A program made the position numbers and the translations under genes. Below, piece by piece: positions 20,511-28,885 of a stretch of 64,000 nucleotides of DNA. Numbering within the stretch: position 1 is the stretch's first letter; each line of letters opens with the position of its first letter. The DNA comes from Hyphomicrobiales bacterium (lineage in GTDB: Bacteria; Pseudomonadota; Alphaproteobacteria; Rhizobiales; Rhizobiaceae). The stretch lies in contig UBWZ01000008.1 in NCBI GenBank assembly GCA_900469345.1, forward strand, positions 310,001 through 374,000, read 5' to 3'. A model generated the notes under the pieces. The model ran no database searches, had not been told where the DNA came from, and worked only from the letters and a program-made list of their open reading frames with translations.

Positions 20511-21074
20511 TCAGGCCCTGGAATGCCAGAGCCGCTGCAGGGAGCCGCCGGCCCCCTCGATCGGGTCCGCGTGAGGAAGCGCAAGCGCGCCGATCGAGGC
20601 AAGCTGGCTGTCTGAAGGGGCTTCGGTGAGGATGTCGGCCTGCTGCCCGGGCGGGTAGGCGCCGATCACCAGGAAGTCGCGGCTTGCGTCGATTCGCTTG
20701 TGGCCTGTTCCTGCCGGTAGCACCAGGCAATCACCGGCGTTGACGCTGATCTCGCGGCCGGCCGGGCCGCCGATCAACAGACGCGCGCGCCCTTCGGCGA
20801 TGCCGAGCACTTCGTGCCCGAGACTATGATAGTGATGATAGTCGAAGACACCGTTGCGCCAGAGGCCCTGCCAGCCGGCCTGCCTGAACAGGTGCTCGAA
20901 GGTTTCGACGGCCTGAGAGCCTTCGGGTACGGCCTGATGATAGATGATCACCGGCAATGTCGGGTTGTTGGGTACCCAGTCGCTCGGCGGAAACAGGACG
21001 GCTTCCACCGTCAGTTCCGTCTTCGACTGCGCGGCCTGTCCGTCCGGCGAGGTGATCTTGACGCTGCGGTCCAC
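20511..21074 (-). CDS. Cupin domain protein (YjlB-like)
   Basis: A 187-residue single-domain cupin. The metal-binding motifs are visible as YHHYHSLGHEVLGIAEG (cupin motif 1, with His-x-His and Glu) and GDCLVLPAGTGHKRI (motif 2), spaced normally. The N-terminal extension (WVPNNPTLPVIIYHQAV) is the YjlB-type hallmark. Enzymatic substrate unknown. The GTG start at 21074 is supported by GGGAGG five bases upstream. It lies between ribB and glgE on the same strand, about 90 bases from each, so it may be a separate unit or part of a loose cluster. Confidence 0.8.
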   Translation of the reverse strand: MDRSVKITSPDGQAAQSKTELTVEAVLFPPSDWVPNNPTLPVIIYHQAVPEGSQAVETFEHLFRQAGWQGLWRNGVFDYHHYHSLGHEVLGIAEGRARLLIGGPAGREISVNAGDCLVLPAGTGHKRIDASRDFLVIGAYPPGQQADILTEAPSDSQLASIGALALPHADPIEGAGGSLQRLWHSRA

Positions 21075-21161
21075 GGCGGCCTCCCTGCGATGCTGTCAAG
21101 GCATCAACGGGCTGGGCGCAGGCCGGTTCCGGTCTCGCGCCAAGGTTGCCGCGGTAAGGGG

Positions 21162-22268
21162 TCAGCAGATGACGGTTTGCGCGATCTTGATGCCGAAGCC
21201 TTCGAGGCCGACATAGTGGCGCTCGCTGCGGGTCAGGAGCTTGATCGAGGTGACGCCGAGATCCTTGAGGATCTGGGCGCCAAGCCCGATCTCCAGCCAT
21301 TCGCTGTCGCGCATCTGGGCCTCTGCATGGCTCTCCATGCCCTGACCCTGGCGCAGCTTGCGGCCCGTGTCCGTCTGGCCGACGCCGACGGAGCCCTCTC
21401 GCAGGTAAATGATGACGCCGCGGCCTTCTTCCTCGATCTTGGCCATGTACCGGTCGATCGAACGGCTGGAGCCGAACACGTCCTGCGTGACGTTTTCCAG
21501 GTGCAGACGCACCGGGATGTCGACGCCGTCGCGGATATCGCCGAAAATCACAGCCACATGCTGCATCGGATCCCAGGGCAGGGAATAGGCGTGCACCTTC
21601 GCCTTGCCATGTCCGGTCTCGATGTCGAAGCTCGACTGCAGCTCGATCAGGGTTTCCTTGCGCTGGCGGTAGGCGATCAGGTCGGCCACGGAAAGCAGTT
21701 TGAGATTGTTCTTGATTGCAAAATCGCTGACCTGCGGGCCGCGCATCACGGTTCCGTCGTCGTTGACGAGTTCGCTGATGACGCCGATTGGCGGCAGGTT
21801 GGCGAGCCGGCAGAGGTCGACCGCAGCTTCCGTATGGCCCGAGCGCATCAGCACGCCGCCCTCGCGCGCGATCAGCGGAAAGATGTGGCCGGGCCGCACG
21901 AAATCGGCCGCGCCGGCATTCGGGTTGGCAAGGTTGCGCACCGTCAGCGTCCGGTCGTCCGCCGAGATCCCGGTCGTGGTGCCGTGCTTGAAATCCACGG
22001 TGACCGTGAAAGCGGTCGTGTGGGCGCTGTCGTTTTCCGCCACCATGGCGTTGAGGTTCAGCCGCTTGGCCTCTTCCCGCGGCATCGGCGCGCAGACGAT
22101 GCCGGAGGTGTGGCGCACGATGAAGGCCATCTTGTCGGCCGTGCAATGAACGGCGGCAACGATCAGGTCGCCCTCGTTCTCGCGATCGTCGTCATCGGTG
22201 ACGACAACGATTTCGCCGGCCTCGAAGGCCCGGATGGCGTCAACGACACGCTTCTGATCGTAGGGCAT
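21162..22268 (-). CDS. ribB: 3,4-dihydroxy-2-butanone 4-phosphate synthase with degenerate GTP cyclohydrolase II domain
   Basis: A 368-residue two-domain protein. Residues ~1-205 are a complete DHBP synthase: DDDDRENEGDL, RHTSGIVC, ENDSAHTTAFT, RPGHIFPL and RSGHTEAAVDL are all present, so it makes DHBP from ribulose-5-phosphate for riboflavin. Residues ~206-368 align with GTP cyclohydrolase II but lack its three zinc cysteines (the region reads RLHLENVTQDVFGSSRSID) and its EGRxIGL motif, which here reads EGSVGVG. It fits the RibBX-type hybrids and the RibBA homologue of Sinorhizobium meliloti, which are reported to have only the RibB activity. It starts 10 bases after aroC; AGGAAA precedes the ATG at 22268. 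Confidence 0.92.
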   Translation of the reverse strand: MPYDQKRVVDAIRAFEAGEIVVVTDDDDRENEGDLIVAAVHCTADKMAFIVRHTSGIVCAPMPREEAKRLNLNAMVAENDSAHTTAFTVTVDFKHGTTTGISADDRTLTVRNLANPNAGAADFVRPGHIFPLIAREGGVLMRSGHTEAAVDLCRLANLPPIGVISELVNDDGTVMRGPQVSDFAIKNNLKLLSVADLIAYRQRKETLIELQSSFDIETGHGKAKVHAYSLPWDPMQHVAVIFGDIRDGVDIPVRLHLENVTQDVFGSSRSIDRYMAKIEEEGRGVIIYLREGSVGVGQTDTGRKLRQGQGMESHAEAQMRDSEWLEIGLGAQILKDLGVTSIKLLTRSERHYVGLEGFGIKIAQTVIC

Positions 22269-22278
22269 GGCTGTTTTC

Positions 22279-23376
22279 CTAGCGGGTTCGGCCGGTCTGG
22301 CCGCGGTCACGGAGATAATGGTCGGCGATCGCGCAGGCGACCATGGCTTCGCCGATCGGAACGGCGCGGATGCCGACGCAAGGGTCGTGACGACCCTTGG
22401 TGCGGACCTCGACATTGCGGCCATCCGCGTCGATCGACTGGCGTTCGGTAAGGATCGACGATGTCGGCTTGATCGCGAACCGTGCGACGATCGGCTGTCC
22501 CGTGGCGATGCCGCCGAGAATGCCGCCGGCATGGTTGGACAGGAAGATCGGCTTGCCGTCATTGCCCATCCGCATCTCGTCGGCATTGTCTTCGCCGGAA
22601 AGTTCCGCGGCGGCAAAGCCCTCGCCGATCTCGACGCCCTTGACGGCATTGATCGACATCAGCAGCGAGGCGATGTCCTGGTCGAGCTTGGCATAGACCG
22701 GCGCGCCGATGCCGGCCGGTACGCCCTCGGCCACCACTTCCACGACGGCGCCGATCGAAGAACCTGCCTTGCGGATGGAATCCAGATATTCTTCCCAGAC
22801 GGGCACCATGGCCGGGTCGGGGCAGAAAAACGGGTTGCGAACGACCTCGGCCCAGTCCCAGTTGGCCCGGTCGATCCTGTGCTTGCCGATCTGCACCAGC
22901 GCGCCGCGCACCGTCAGGTCAGGCACGACTTTGCGGGCGATCGCGCCGGCCGCCACGCGGGCCGCCGTTTCGCGAGCCGACGACCGTCCGCCGCCGCGGT
23001 AGTCGCGAATTCCGTACTTCAGGTCGTAGGCGAAGTCCGCGTGCCCCGGCCGGTAGCTGCGGGCAATCTCGCCGTAATCCTTGGATCGCTGATCGGTGTT
23101 CTCGATCAGCATGGAGATCGGCGTGCCGGTCGAGATCATCGTCTCGCCGTCCGCATCCAGCATCACGCCGGACAGCACCTTGACGATATCGTCTTCGCGG
23201 CGCTGCGTCACGAAGCGCGACTGTCCGGGCTTGCGCTTGTCCATCCAGGCTTGGATTTCGGCGAGCGTGAATCGCAGTCCGGGCGGGCATCCGTCGATCA
23301 CGCAGCCAAGCGCCGGGCCGTGGCTTTCGCCCCAGGTGGTGACGCGGAAAAGGTGACCGAAACTATTGTGCGACAT
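22279..23376 (-). CDS. aroC: Chorismate synthase
   Basis: A 365-residue FMN-dependent lyase that converts EPSP to chorismate, the last common step to aromatic amino acids. The N-terminal signature [20 protein letters not shown], the block [11 protein letters not shown], the [30 protein letters not shown] region and the closing [14 protein letters not shown] are all typical. Length is normal. The ATG at 23376 is chosen over a TTG two codons earlier. It lies 10 bases upstream of ribB on the same strand, so the two are probably cotranscribed. Confidence 0.97.
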   Translation of the reverse strand: MSHNSFGHLFRVTTWGESHGPALGCVIDGCPPGLRFTLAEIQAWMDKRKPGQSRFVTQRREDDIVKVLSGVMLDADGETMISTGTPISMLIENTDQRSKDYGEIARSYRPGHADFAYDLKYGIRDYRGGGRSSARETAARVAAGAIARKVVPDLTVRGALVQIGKHRIDRANWDWAEVVRNPFFCPDPAMVPVWEEYLDSIRKAGSSIGAVVEVVAEGVPAGIGAPVYAKLDQDIASLLMSINAVKGVEIGEGFAAAELSGEDNADEMRMGNDGKPIFLSNHAGGILGGIATGQPIVARFAIKPTSSILTERQSIDADGRNVEVRTKGRHDPCVGIRAVPIGEAMVACAIADHYLRDRGQTGRTR

Positions 23377-23519
23377 CGACAACCGAACTGGTTCTGGCGG
23401 AGATCTTCTCCGTCATTTTCTGACGTCGCTGTCTTATGGAAAAGGCTGCCGGGCGACAAGTCCTTCTTGTCGGGCGACATCGTGCGGGTGGGTGAACACT
23501 GCGTTGCCGCCACCGACGA

Positions 23520-26500
23520 TTACGCCGCAAGCCTGCTCCAGCCGCCAAGCGCTCTCTGGGTGAAATCGGCAAACGGCAGGGGCCGCGCAAACGCGTAGCC
23601 CTGCAGATGATCGCATCCGAGGTCGCGCAGCATGGCGGCATGCTGCATCGTCTCGACGCCCTCAGCCACCGTTTCGACGCCGAGCGATCGGGCGATTTCG
23701 ATGATCGACCGAACCAGGGTGCGCTCCTGCGGCGAGGTGACGATCGGCATCACCAGCTGGCGATCGATCTTCAGCCGCTTCGGTTTCAGCTTCAGCAGCG
23801 ACACGATGGAGGTATGGCCGGTGCCGAAATCGTCGATCTCGATATCGATCCCGAGCGCCTTGATATGCTCCAGGTTTTCCGAGACTGACTGCTCTCCCTC
23901 GTCGAGGAAGATGGATTCGACCAGCTCGAAGGAGATTTCGCCCGGCGCGATCTGCAGCGCGGTCAGCGCGGAAAGCAGCGATTCGTCGTGCAGGCGCCGC
24001 GACGAGACGTTGACCGAAACCTTCGGCATGACCAAGCCCTGCGCGATCCAGCGAAGCTTGTCGTTGAGGACCGTTTCGAGAACGATATGGTCGAGCGCCG
24101 CCGACACGTTCAGGTCTTCGGCGATCGTCAGGAACCGGTCGGGGGTGAGGATGCCAAGATGCGGATGGTTCCAGCGGATCAGCGCCTCGACGCCCGAAAA
24201 CTCATTCGTCCGCGCATCGAATTGCGGCTGGTAGAAAGTGATGAATTCGCGCTGGTCGATGCCGGTCAGCAACTCGTCGGCGGTACGCTTGTGCGTGACG
24301 ATTTCCGCCTGCAGGTTCTGCGTGAAGAACTCGTAACGGTTCCGCCCGAGGCTCTTGGCGCGATAGAGTGCGATGTCGGCGTTGACCAGCGTCCGGCGCG
24401 CATCGATCTGCAGGCCACTCGCCTGGGCGATGCCGATCGACACGCCGCAGCGGCAGGAGAAGCCCTCAAAGCTGATCGGCTGGTGGAATTCCGAAATGAT
24501 CCGCTGGGCAAGCACAGCCATTTCGGCGGCACTTGAATTGCCGGTCGCCACGATGACGAATTCGTCTCCGCCGATCCGCGCCACCAGATCGCCTGCCCGG
24601 ACGCTGCGGGTCAGGATGCGCGAGGCATGCACCAGCATCGCATCGCCGGCCGCATGACCGAGCGTGTCGTTGATCTGCTTGAAGCGGTCGAGATCGAGAT
24701 GCAGAATCGAGAACTTCTGGCGCTCGTCTTCGCTGGACCGGGAGATCTGGTCGAGCTCCATGTCGAGCTTGCGGCGGTTGGACAGCATCGTCAGCGGATC
24801 GTGAAGGGCGTTGTGCTCGATCCGGCTCTTGGCCGCCTCGAGCTCCAGGTTCTTGGCGTCCGCCTCGTCTTTGGCTGTCTTCAGCTCGACGGTCATCAAC
24901 GCGTCAAGGGTTGCATCGAAGGCGATGCCGATCAGCTTGCGGGCGCCGTTGCGATCGGTCTGCAGCTTGCCGAACGAGCGGATGTAGCGCAGCGTGCCGT
25001 CTGCCTGCGGAGCACGGATCAGCAGCGGCTCGTCCGTCCTGCCTCCGGCATAATTCGAGGACACCCTGATCGCCGTCTCACGGTCTTCCGGAAGCAGCAG
25101 GCTCAGCCATTGGTCGCGCTGAACGCTGCCGTCCGTATAGGCAATGCCGTAGAGCTGGCACATGCGCGCATCCCAGCGCTCCAGACCCGTTTCGAGGTCG
25201 ACTTCCCAGATCCCGCATCCGTAGGAATCGAGCGCCAGGTCGAGCTTGTTGGACAGCTCCTCCAGCTCGTGTTCGCGGTGGGACAGCTCGTCGAGCGCCA
25301 GTTCCAGTTCGGCGTTCTTGATATCCGTGTTTTCCTTCGCGTCGCGCAGCGTCTGCGTCATCATCACGTCGGCGGTGACATCCCAGACGATGCCCGTGGT
25401 TCTGAGTTCGCCATCCGGCCCCTCGAAATGGGCGCCGGCCGAGCGCAGATAGCGACAGCCGGCCTCGGTGGTGATGCGGTAGATTTCAGAGCTGGTGCCG
25501 CCCGTGCACGTGCAGGTGAAGAAATGCGCTTCGGCGACGGCGCGGTCCTCGGGGATGACCGATTGCAGCCAGTCCGCCAGCCGGTTGTCGGAGGAGGTGG
25601 GCTGACCGTGCAGGCCCGCCGCCCGGTCGTCCCAGAACAGATACTGGCCGTCGCGGGTGACCTCCCATATGCCGATGTTGGAGGCTTCCATCGCCAGGTT
25701 GAAGCGTTGCGACAGCTCGAGCAGGTTCGTCTCGCGAGCCCGCAATTCCGCAATGATGTCGTTGCGCTGGGCGATCAGCGAGCTGACCATGAAGACCGGC
25801 GTCATGATGGCGAGCGCCGCCATCAGCAGAGCCATGCGGAACTGCAACTGCCCGGGTGGATCGAGATTCCAGCCGCCGCGCGGTGCCGCCAGCATGTACC
25901 AGCCGCCGCCCTTGACCGGTACCGACCATCTCAACGGTTGCGCCTGCTCGATCGTGTCATTGCCGAGGAAGGCCAGATTGTCCGGCCGGGCTGCGTCCCT
26001 CAGCGTCACCTCAAGACGATCGATATTGATCTGGCCCTGATTGAGGGCGGAGGAGGGCAGCGATTCGATGCCCGACGTATCGACAAGCGATTTCGCATCG
26101 ACGACGACGGCGAGCGCACCCCAGACCGGGGAGTCCTCCTCCTCGGTCACGTGCACGGGCACGACCAGCGTCACGGCGCCATCCTGGGTCCCGGTGATCA
26201 TCGTCGCACGGCTGCGGTCGCCGACGCGCGCGATGTCTGCCATCAGCTTCGAGCGATCGACGCCTGTCTGACCGTTTGGTGCCGGGTTGTCGCGGTCGAT
26301 CGTCTTTTGCAGCACGAAGTCGGGTGCCACGGCGAAAAGCATGATGTCGGGCCGCGCATCGAGGTATCGCTGGGCCGCCCGCTCGATGAAGTCCGGTTGG
26401 AACCCGCCGTCCACCGAAAGCACGTGGGCCAGAAACTGGGCGGCAGAAAAGTGTCCCTCGATCCGCCGAGACATGCGCCGCGCCAGCATGCCGCCCGTGT

Positions 26501-26669
26501 CCTCAACCGAGGCCTTCAGCTCGCTCCGGTAGTGCTCCGTGTTGCGGACGTCCAGAGACACGGCGATCGCGGTAACGGCAAGGCCGATCAGGATGGCAGC
26601 AAGGAAGGGCAGGCGGCTCCGGTCGACGCGAAAGTGCGAAGGAAGCAAAAAGGGCAACGAGACTTTCAA
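23520..26669 (-). CDS. Membrane-bound PAS-GGDEF-EAL cyclic-di-GMP protein
   Basis: A 1049-residue signalling protein. A transmembrane helix near residues 20-40 and another near 280-300 flank a periplasmic sensor region resembling CHASE domains. Two PAS segments follow (starting near LAMEASNIGIWEV and LALDSYGCGIWEV), joined by coiled-coil-like helices. The GGDEF domain (~residues 625-790) has an intact RIGGDEFV active loop; the EAL domain (~800-1040) has VEALIRW, FELVES, IDDFGTG and AEGVET. Both activities look possible. The start is TTG at 26669, with AAAGG about 9 bases upstream; no in-frame ATG exists near this point. It is transcribed divergently from the DUF1344 gene. Confidence 0.92.
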   Translation of the reverse strand: MKVSLPFLLPSHFRVDRSRLPFLAAILIGLAVTAIAVSLDVRNTEHYRSELKASVEDTGGMLARRMSRRIEGHFSAAQFLAHVLSVDGGFQPDFIERAAQRYLDARPDIMLFAVAPDFVLQKTIDRDNPAPNGQTGVDRSKLMADIARVGDRSRATMITGTQDGAVTLVVPVHVTEEEDSPVWGALAVVVDAKSLVDTSGIESLPSSALNQGQINIDRLEVTLRDAARPDNLAFLGNDTIEQAQPLRWSVPVKGGGWYMLAAPRGGWNLDPPGQLQFRMALLMAALAIMTPVFMVSSLIAQRNDIIAELRARETNLLELSQRFNLAMEASNIGIWEVTRDGQYLFWDDRAAGLHGQPTSSDNRLADWLQSVIPEDRAVAEAHFFTCTCTGGTSSEIYRITTEAGCRYLRSAGAHFEGPDGELRTTGIVWDVTADVMMTQTLRDAKENTDIKNAELELALDELSHREHELEELSNKLDLALDSYGCGIWEVDLETGLERWDARMCQLYGIAYTDGSVQRDQWLSLLLPEDRETAIRVSSNYAGGRTDEPLLIRAPQADGTLRYIRSFGKLQTDRNGARKLIGIAFDATLDALMTVELKTAKDEADAKNLELEAAKSRIEHNALHDPLTMLSNRRKLDMELDQISRSSEDERQKFSILHLDLDRFKQINDTLGHAAGDAMLVHASRILTRSVRAGDLVARIGGDEFVIVATGNSSAAEMAVLAQRIISEFHQPISFEGFSCRCGVSIGIAQASGLQIDARRTLVNADIALYRAKSLGRNRYEFFTQNLQAEIVTHKRTADELLTGIDQREFITFYQPQFDARTNEFSGVEALIRWNHPHLGILTPDRFLTIAEDLNVSAALDHIVLETVLNDKLRWIAQGLVMPKVSVNVSSRRLHDESLLSALTALQIAPGEISFELVESIFLDEGEQSVSENLEHIKALGIDIEIDDFGTGHTSIVSLLKLKPKRLKIDRQLVMPIVTSPQERTLVRSIIEIARSLGVETVAEGVETMQHAAMLRDLGCDHLQGYAFARPLPFADFTQRALGGWSRLAA

Positions 26670-26970
26670 CGCGGGTACCTTTTCCCGTTAACTCCTGTGA
26701 AGCTTGGACACAACCCTAGAGATTGCGTGTTAATTTCCCATTGCCCGGGCACGCTCAATGTTAATGATGAGAATTTGGGGGAAATACTTTCATACTTGCA
26801 AAGCTATACGAGGGACTCCCGCGAAAGCTCGCATTTACGCTTGCTTAAGGTTAATAATCGGGTGACTAATAATACCGAAAATGTCATCACTGCGGGCGAT
26901 TTTCGCCACATTCCGAGGGCTATCTCTGCATCGAAACAGCACACCACCGAACGATTCAAGGGCTCACACC
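26670..26970. other. AT-rich divergent intergenic region
   Basis: 301 bases between the divergent GGDEF-EAL and DUF1344 starts. It is clearly more AT-rich than its surroundings and repeats short TTAA-containing words (about 26687, 26729, 26760, 26845, 26850). Spacing does not match a CtrA box (TTAA-N7-TTAA). It probably holds both promoters and could bind an AT-specific regulator such as MucR/Ros; no gene is seen. Confidence 0.4.
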
Positions 26971-27231
26971 ATGCGTATCCTGATCGCCGCGTTACTCGCC
27001 ACAGCCAGCATTTTCGCGCCGCTCAGCACGTTCGCGCAGAGTGCGGACGTCGAGGCGACGATCAAGGCGGTCGACGTGAAGTCGATGAGCCTGACCCTGG
27101 ACGACGGCAAGACCTACAAGGTCCCGGAGGAATTCAACTTCGAGGGTCTGAAGGCTGGTGTGAAGGTGGTTGTGTTTTACACGATGGTGGACGGCAACCG
27201 CGTCGTCGACGACCTGCAGATCGTCCAGTAG
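26971..27231 (+). CDS. DUF1344 family small periplasmic protein
   Basis: An 86-residue protein with a signal peptide of about 23 residues (MRILIAALLATASIFA... ending TFAQS) and a single small beta domain (VEATIKAVDVKSMSLTL, then DDGKTYKVPEEFN). This is the DUF1344 family, found widely in Rhizobiales and of unknown function; the fold looks like a small OB- or SH3-type barrel. AAGGG lies 9 bases before the ATG. It is divergent from the GGDEF-EAL gene across an AT-rich region. Confidence 0.82.
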   Translation: MRILIAALLATASIFAPLSTFAQSADVEATIKAVDVKSMSLTLDDGKTYKVPEEFNFEGLKAGVKVVVFYTMVDGNRVVDDLQIVQ

Positions 27232-27303
27232 TTGCGCTTTGTCCGACCCGGGCGGCCGCCTGCGCCGCTGAGCCTGTCCGCCTATGGCGGCAATTCCTGA
27301 ATT

Positions 27304-27894
27304 TCAGTCGATCCAGTCCAGTCGGCCGGCGTCGGTGTCGATCGCCAGCACATAGTCCTGCGGGATGGGCAGTTCCGCCGCTTCGCTCGGGTCGGTGCCG
27401 CCAATCAGGCGAAACAGCGAGCGGATAACCCCGCCATGGCTGACGCTGATGGTCGGCCGGTCGAGCGATTGCAGCCAGGCGCCGATCCGCCAGCTCAGGA
27501 TCTCGTAGCTTTCGGCAGCGCTTCCCGGCGGGATGAAGCTCCACTTGTCTGCGCCGCGGGCCGCAAGCCTTTCGGCTGCCACGCCCCGCAACTCCTTCAG
27601 CGTATGTCCTTCCCAGTCGCCGAAGGACACTTCCACGAGCCTGTCGTCGGTGCTGAAGGCGAGGGGATCGAGGCCCATCGTCTGCCGCAGGATCTGCATC
27701 GTCTCGCGGGTGCGCGACAGAGGGCTTGCGACGAACGCGAAATCGTCCGCCTTGCCCACCAGCCGCAGCATCGTCTCGCCGTTGCGGGCGGCCTGCCGCC
27801 GGCCCGTATCGTTGAGCGGAATGTCCTTCTGACCCTGCAGGCGACGCTGCGCGTTCCAGTCGGTCTGGCCGTGGCGAATCACATAATGCAGCAC
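27304..27894 (-). CDS. Histidine phosphatase family protein (phosphoglycerate mutase-like)
   Basis: A 196-residue protein of the branch-1 histidine phosphatase superfamily. The catalytic RHG triad is at the N-terminus (VIRHGQTDWN, His near residue 8), with SPLSRTRETM, VSFGDWEGHTLKEL and the second catalytic His in VSHGGVIRSL. This is a cofactor-independent phosphatase or a mutase-like protein; the substrate is not predictable. The start is GTG at 27894, giving the conventional N-terminus. It follows fabI by 18 bases on the same strand and is probably cotranscribed with it. Confidence 0.88.
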   Translation of the reverse strand: MLHYVIRHGQTDWNAQRRLQGQKDIPLNDTGRRQAARNGETMLRLVGKADDFAFVASPLSRTRETMQILRQTMGLDPLAFSTDDRLVEVSFGDWEGHTLKELRGVAAERLAARGADKWSFIPPGSAAESYEILSWRIGAWLQSLDRPTISVSHGGVIRSLFRLIGGTDPSEAAELPIPQDYVLAIDTDAGRLDWID

Positions 27895-27912
27895 GGCAAT
27901 CCGCCCCCGGTG

Positions 27913-28731
27913 TCAGTCCTTGATGACGGAGATATCCGGCGCGTCCACGGCCTTCATGCCGACGACGTGGTAGCCGCTGTCGGCGTGGTGCACCTCGCCG
28001 GTGACGGACCGCGAAAGGTCGGACAGCATGTAGAGGCCGACATCGCCGACTTCCTCGATGGTGACCGTCCGGCGCAGCGGCGCGTTATACTCGTTCCACT
28101 TGAGGATGTAGCGGAAGTCACCGATGCCGGAGGCGGCCAAGGTCTTGATCGGGCCTGCGGAAATGGCGTTGACGCGGATGTTCTTCGGGCCGAGGTCGAC
28201 CGCCAGATACTTGACGCTTGCTTCCAGCGCTGCCTTGGCGACGCCCATGACGTTGTAGTTCGGCATGACCTTTTCCGCACCGTAGTAGGTGAGCGTCAGC
28301 ATCGAGCCGCCATCGGTCATCAGCTTTTCCGCGCGGCGCGCCGCCGACGTGAACGAGTAGACCGAGATCTGCATCGTCTTCGTGAAATTGTCGGGCGTCG
28401 TGTCGATGTACCGGCCGGTCAGCTCGTCCTTGTCGGAAAAGCCGATCGCATGCACGAAGAAATCGATCTTGCCCCAGTGGTTCTCGATGTTCTTGAACAC
28501 CTCGTCCACCGTCGCCTCGTCGGATACATCGCAATGGCCGGCCATGAAGGCGCCGATTTCCTGCGCCAGCGGCTCGACCCGCTTCTTCAGGGCGTCGCCC
28601 TGATAGGTCAATGCGATCTCCCCGCCTTGGCTGTGAATGGCCTTGGCAATGCCCCAAGCGATGGAGCGATTGTTGGCGACACCCATGATGATGCCGCGTT
28701 TGCCTGCCATGAGGCCGGAAGCCTGAACCAT
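27913..28731 (-). CDS. fabI: Enoyl-[acyl-carrier-protein] reductase (NADH)
   Basis: A 272-residue short-chain dehydrogenase that reduces enoyl-ACP in the last step of each fatty-acid elongation cycle. The nucleotide loop reads GVANNRSIAWGIA, and the catalytic Tyr-x6-Lys of FabI is visible as YNVMGVAKAALE with LTLTYYGAEKVMPN before it. Length is standard. A J-domain gene lies upstream on the same strand and a phosphatase gene downstream. A perfect 8-base-arm palindrome lies 29 bases before the start and is the best candidate for transcriptional control of this gene. Confidence 0.96.
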   Translation of the reverse strand: MVQASGLMAGKRGIIMGVANNRSIAWGIAKAIHSQGGEIALTYQGDALKKRVEPLAQEIGAFMAGHCDVSDEATVDEVFKNIENHWGKIDFFVHAIGFSDKDELTGRYIDTTPDNFTKTMQISVYSFTSAARRAEKLMTDGGSMLTLTYYGAEKVMPNYNVMGVAKAALEASVKYLAVDLGPKNIRVNAISAGPIKTLAASGIGDFRYILKWNEYNAPLRRTVTIEEVGDVGLYMLSDLSRSVTGEVHHADSGYHVVGMKAVDAPDISVIKD

Positions 28732-28759
28732 TCTTTGTCCCCTGACTTTGGATGAACGA

Positions 28760-28776
28760 TGCCTATGGCATAGGCA
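28760..28776. promoter_or_regulatory. Perfect palindrome upstream of fabI, candidate operator
   Basis: TGCCTATG-G-CATAGGCA: two perfect 8-base arms around one base, 28 bases upstream of the fabI start codon. Symmetry and position suit binding of a dimeric repressor or activator of lipid synthesis. The regulator is not identifiable from this window. Confidence 0.5.
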
Positions 28777-28885
28777 GCCAGCCTGTTCAAGCTGGCCAAG
28801 ATCATCTCATGTAAGCGCTGGTAACAAAGGGTGCTCGGCTGTGGAAGCTGTCACATGCCCGTCATCTTGCGTTCGGGCGCTGGTT

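Noticed and set aside
26670-26970. CtrA boxes in the AT-rich divergent gap
   Set aside because: TTAA words occur but none has the TTAA-N7-TTAA spacing.
24627-27428. 933-residue open frame on the plus strand
   Set aside because: Mostly antisense to the GGDEF-EAL gene, then crosses the AT-rich gap and the DUF1344 gene in another frame; no motif.
28732-28810. Sigma-70 promoter for fabI using CTTGAA
   Set aside because: A -35-like CTTGAA exists on the minus strand, but no -10 match stands at 16-18 bases; only the palindrome is reported.
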